Source of the DNA: Knoellia aerolata DSM 18566
Lineage (GTDB): Bacteria > Actinomycetota > Actinomycetes > Actinomycetales > Dermatophilaceae
DNA: 64,000 nucleotides
NCBI RefSeq assembly: GCF_000768695.1
Contig: NZ_AVPL01000003.1
Coordinates: forward strand, 1 to 64,000
Direction: 5' to 3'
Position 1 is the stretch's first letter; each line of letters opens with the position of its first letter. Below, piece after piece: positions 62,797 to 64,000 of this stretch. The position numbers were made by a program, and so were the translations under genes. A model generated the notes under the pieces. It was not told where the DNA came from. It saw nothing but the letters and a program-made list of their open reading frames with translations, and did not search any database.

Positions 62797-63966
62797 TCAG
62801 CCCACCGGCACCCGCACGACCCGGTCGTCACCGGGGCGCGGGTCGCCCCGGAAGGTGTTGTTCGACAGGATCCACAGGGTGCCGTCGGGGGCGGCGACCA
62901 CGTCGCGCACCCGGCCGTAGCGCTCCCGGAGCAGCCTGACCGGCTCCCCCCGGCGCCGCGGACCGTCGACGCCGACCTTCCACAGCGACTCGCCGCGCAG
63001 GGCCGCGAGGTAGACGGCGCCGTCGGCACCGACCGCGATCCCGCTCGGGGACGCGTCCGACGTCGCCCACTGGGCGATGGGTGCCACGAACTCGTCGGTG
63101 CTGTCGTCGGTCCCCTCGGCCTCCGGCCAGCCGTAGTTGCCTCCGGGGGTGATGACGTTGAGCTCGTCCCACGTGTTCTGGCCGAACTCGCTCGCGTACA
63201 TCGTGCCGTCGCCGCCCCACGCGAGGCCCTGGACGTTGCGGTGCCCGAGGCTCCACACCGGGCTGGCGCCGAACGGGTTGCCGGGAGCAGCCTTCCCGTC
63301 GGCCGTCACCCGCAGGATCTTGCCGCCGAGGTTGCCGCGGTCCTGCGCGCGGTCCGGCTGGGCGGCGTCGCCCGTGCCGACGTAGAGGAAGCCGTCCGGT
63401 CCCCATGCGATCCGGCCGCCGTTGTGGTTTCCCGCCTTGGGTATGCCGGTGAGCACCGGTGTCATCCCACCGAACCCGTCGGCGTCGAGGGTCGTCCGGA
63501 CCACGCGGTTGTCGCGGTCCGCGGTGAAGTAGAGGTGCACCACCCGGTCGGTCGCGAAGGACGGGGAGACGGCGACGCCGAGGAGCCCGCCCTCCCCGCC
63601 GGCGTCGACGCCGTCGACCTCGCCGACGGTGGAGCGACGTCCCTCGGGTGTGACGCGCACGACCTCCGCGGCGTCGCGCAGGGTGACGAGGGCGTCACCA
63701 TCGGGCAGGAACGCGATGGACCACGGCACGTCGAGGCCGGTGACGACGTCCGAGGGCGAGCCTGCCGGGACCGGAGGACTCGCGGTCGGCGAGCCCGAGG
63801 CTGACCCCGAGGCCGAGGCCGAGGCTGAGGGCGAGGCCGTGGGCGTCGACGTGGCCGTGGCGGCCGACGGTGGGGGCTCCTCGTCGGACGACGCCGAGCA
63901 TGCGACGAGGGCGAACGACAGACCGAGCGCGACGAGGGCGGGCGGCGGCGGGGGACGGGACGGCAT
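62797..63966 (-). CDS. PQQ-dependent sugar dehydrogenase-like lipoprotein
   Basis: Protein of 389 aa of the glucose/sorbosone dehydrogenase family. Signal peptide and lipobox LVAC (Cys about residue 23), then a Ser/Ala/Thr/Pro linker (~25-68) from a short repeat, then a six-bladed propeller with GLDVPWSIAFLPDGDALVT, GGEGGLLGVAVSP, NHNGGRIAWGPDGFLYVGTG and SLGHRNVQGLAW. Oxidises an aldose outside the membrane if PQQ is available; the cofactor supply is not in this window. The ATG itself sits within a GTATGCC motif. Confidence 0.88.
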   Translation of the reverse strand: MPSRPPPPPALVALGLSFALVACSASSDEEPPPSAATATSTPTASPSASASASGSASGSPTASPPVPAGSPSDVVTGLDVPWSIAFLPDGDALVTLRDAAEVVRVTPEGRRSTVGEVDGVDAGGEGGLLGVAVSPSFATDRVVHLYFTADRDNRVVRTTLDADGFGGMTPVLTGIPKAGNHNGGRIAWGPDGFLYVGTGDAAQPDRAQDRGNLGGKILRVTADGKAAPGNPFGASPVWSLGHRNVQGLAWGGDGTMYASEFGQNTWDELNVITPGGNYGWPEAEGTDDSTDEFVAPIAQWATSDASPSGIAVGADGAVYLAALRGESLWKVGVDGPRRRGEPVRLLRERYGRVRDVVAAPDGTLWILSNNTFRGDPRPGDDRVVRVPVG

Positions 63967-64000
63967 ACCCGATCGTCTCCCGAAGGCAGGGCGATGGCCA

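Noticed and set aside
62797-63966. Secreted sugar dehydrogenase as part of the glycogen pathway
   Set aside because: It is far from the glycogen genes, extracellular, and its substrate is not evident.

Overview
This is a G+C-rich (roughly 70% or more by eye) chromosomal segment from an actinobacterium, most likely a member of Micrococcales close to Intrasporangiaceae (Janibacter, Knoellia, Terrabacter, Phycicoccus type). The taxonomic call is inferred from the complete GlgE/TreS alpha-glucan pathway, the order cysteine desulfurase-mnmA ... MetE-like ... ligA ... gatCAB, many GTG starts, many start codons placed 6-8 nt after a TANNNT hexamer (leaderless promoters), and four-base ATGA/GTGA gene overlaps. 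I see no rRNA, tRNA, CRISPR array, transposase or prophage genes.

Layout. 1-3.2 kb: a sugar ABC importer (lipoprotein binding protein plus two permeases), followed by a MarR regulator. 3.9-5.6 kb: a membrane protein/lipoprotein pair of unknown role. 5.7-9.8 kb: a CnoX-like thioredoxin/TPR protein, then a tight cassette of two alpha/beta-hydrolase esterases and an ATP-grasp protein. 9.9-10.8 kb: an AbiEi-like/DUF559 protein. 10.9-20.1 kb (minus strand): a five-gene alpha-glucan operon glgE-treS-mak-glgB-pgm. 20.2-22.8 kb: divergent glgP, with an AAACGTTT LacI-type operator between the two units. 23.4-28.0 kb: a Tad pilus gene cluster lying between copies of the glgP 3' end. 28.3-30.9 kb: a DksA-like protein and glgX. 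31.0-38.4 kb: YbjN-like protein, enoyl-CoA hydratase, HAD hydrolase, etfBA, cysteine desulfurase, mnmA, pirin. 38.5-44.9 kb: MocR regulator with divergent PNPOx-like protein, MetE-like protein, EamA transporter, fadD, DinB protein. 44.9-49.7 kb: xdhABC. 49.7-52.9 kb: an overlapping pair of glycosyltransferases. 53.0-55.2 kb: ligA. 55.2-58.5 kb: an EspC/YbaB-type set with no type VII secretion core. 58.5-61.9 kb: gatCAB. 62.1-64.0 kb: a DUF937 protein and a PQQ-type sugar dehydrogenase lipoprotein.

How the genes fit together. Pgm, GlgE, TreS, maltokinase, GlgB, GlgP and GlgX make up most of a glycogen/trehalose cycle: trehalose to maltose (TreS), to maltose-1-phosphate (Mak), to linear glucan (GlgE), to branched glucan (GlgB), and back to glucose-1-phosphate (GlgP, GlgX, Pgm). 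The importer at the left edge may supply sugar to it.

The least-explained structure is at the DNA level. (i) The 3' end of glgP is tandemly duplicated, and a third decayed, frameshifted copy lies at the far end of the Tad cluster, which suggests the pilus genes arrived at the glgP terminus. (ii) Two families of long nested intergenic palindromes sit just after stop codons. (iii) The heptamer GTATGCC/GGCATAC is strongly over-represented, in all reading frames and on both strands. Candidate undescribed protein modules are the esterase-esterase-ATP-grasp cassette, the EspC-like/YbaB set, and the helical-repeat GT4 plus GT1 glycosyltransferase pair.
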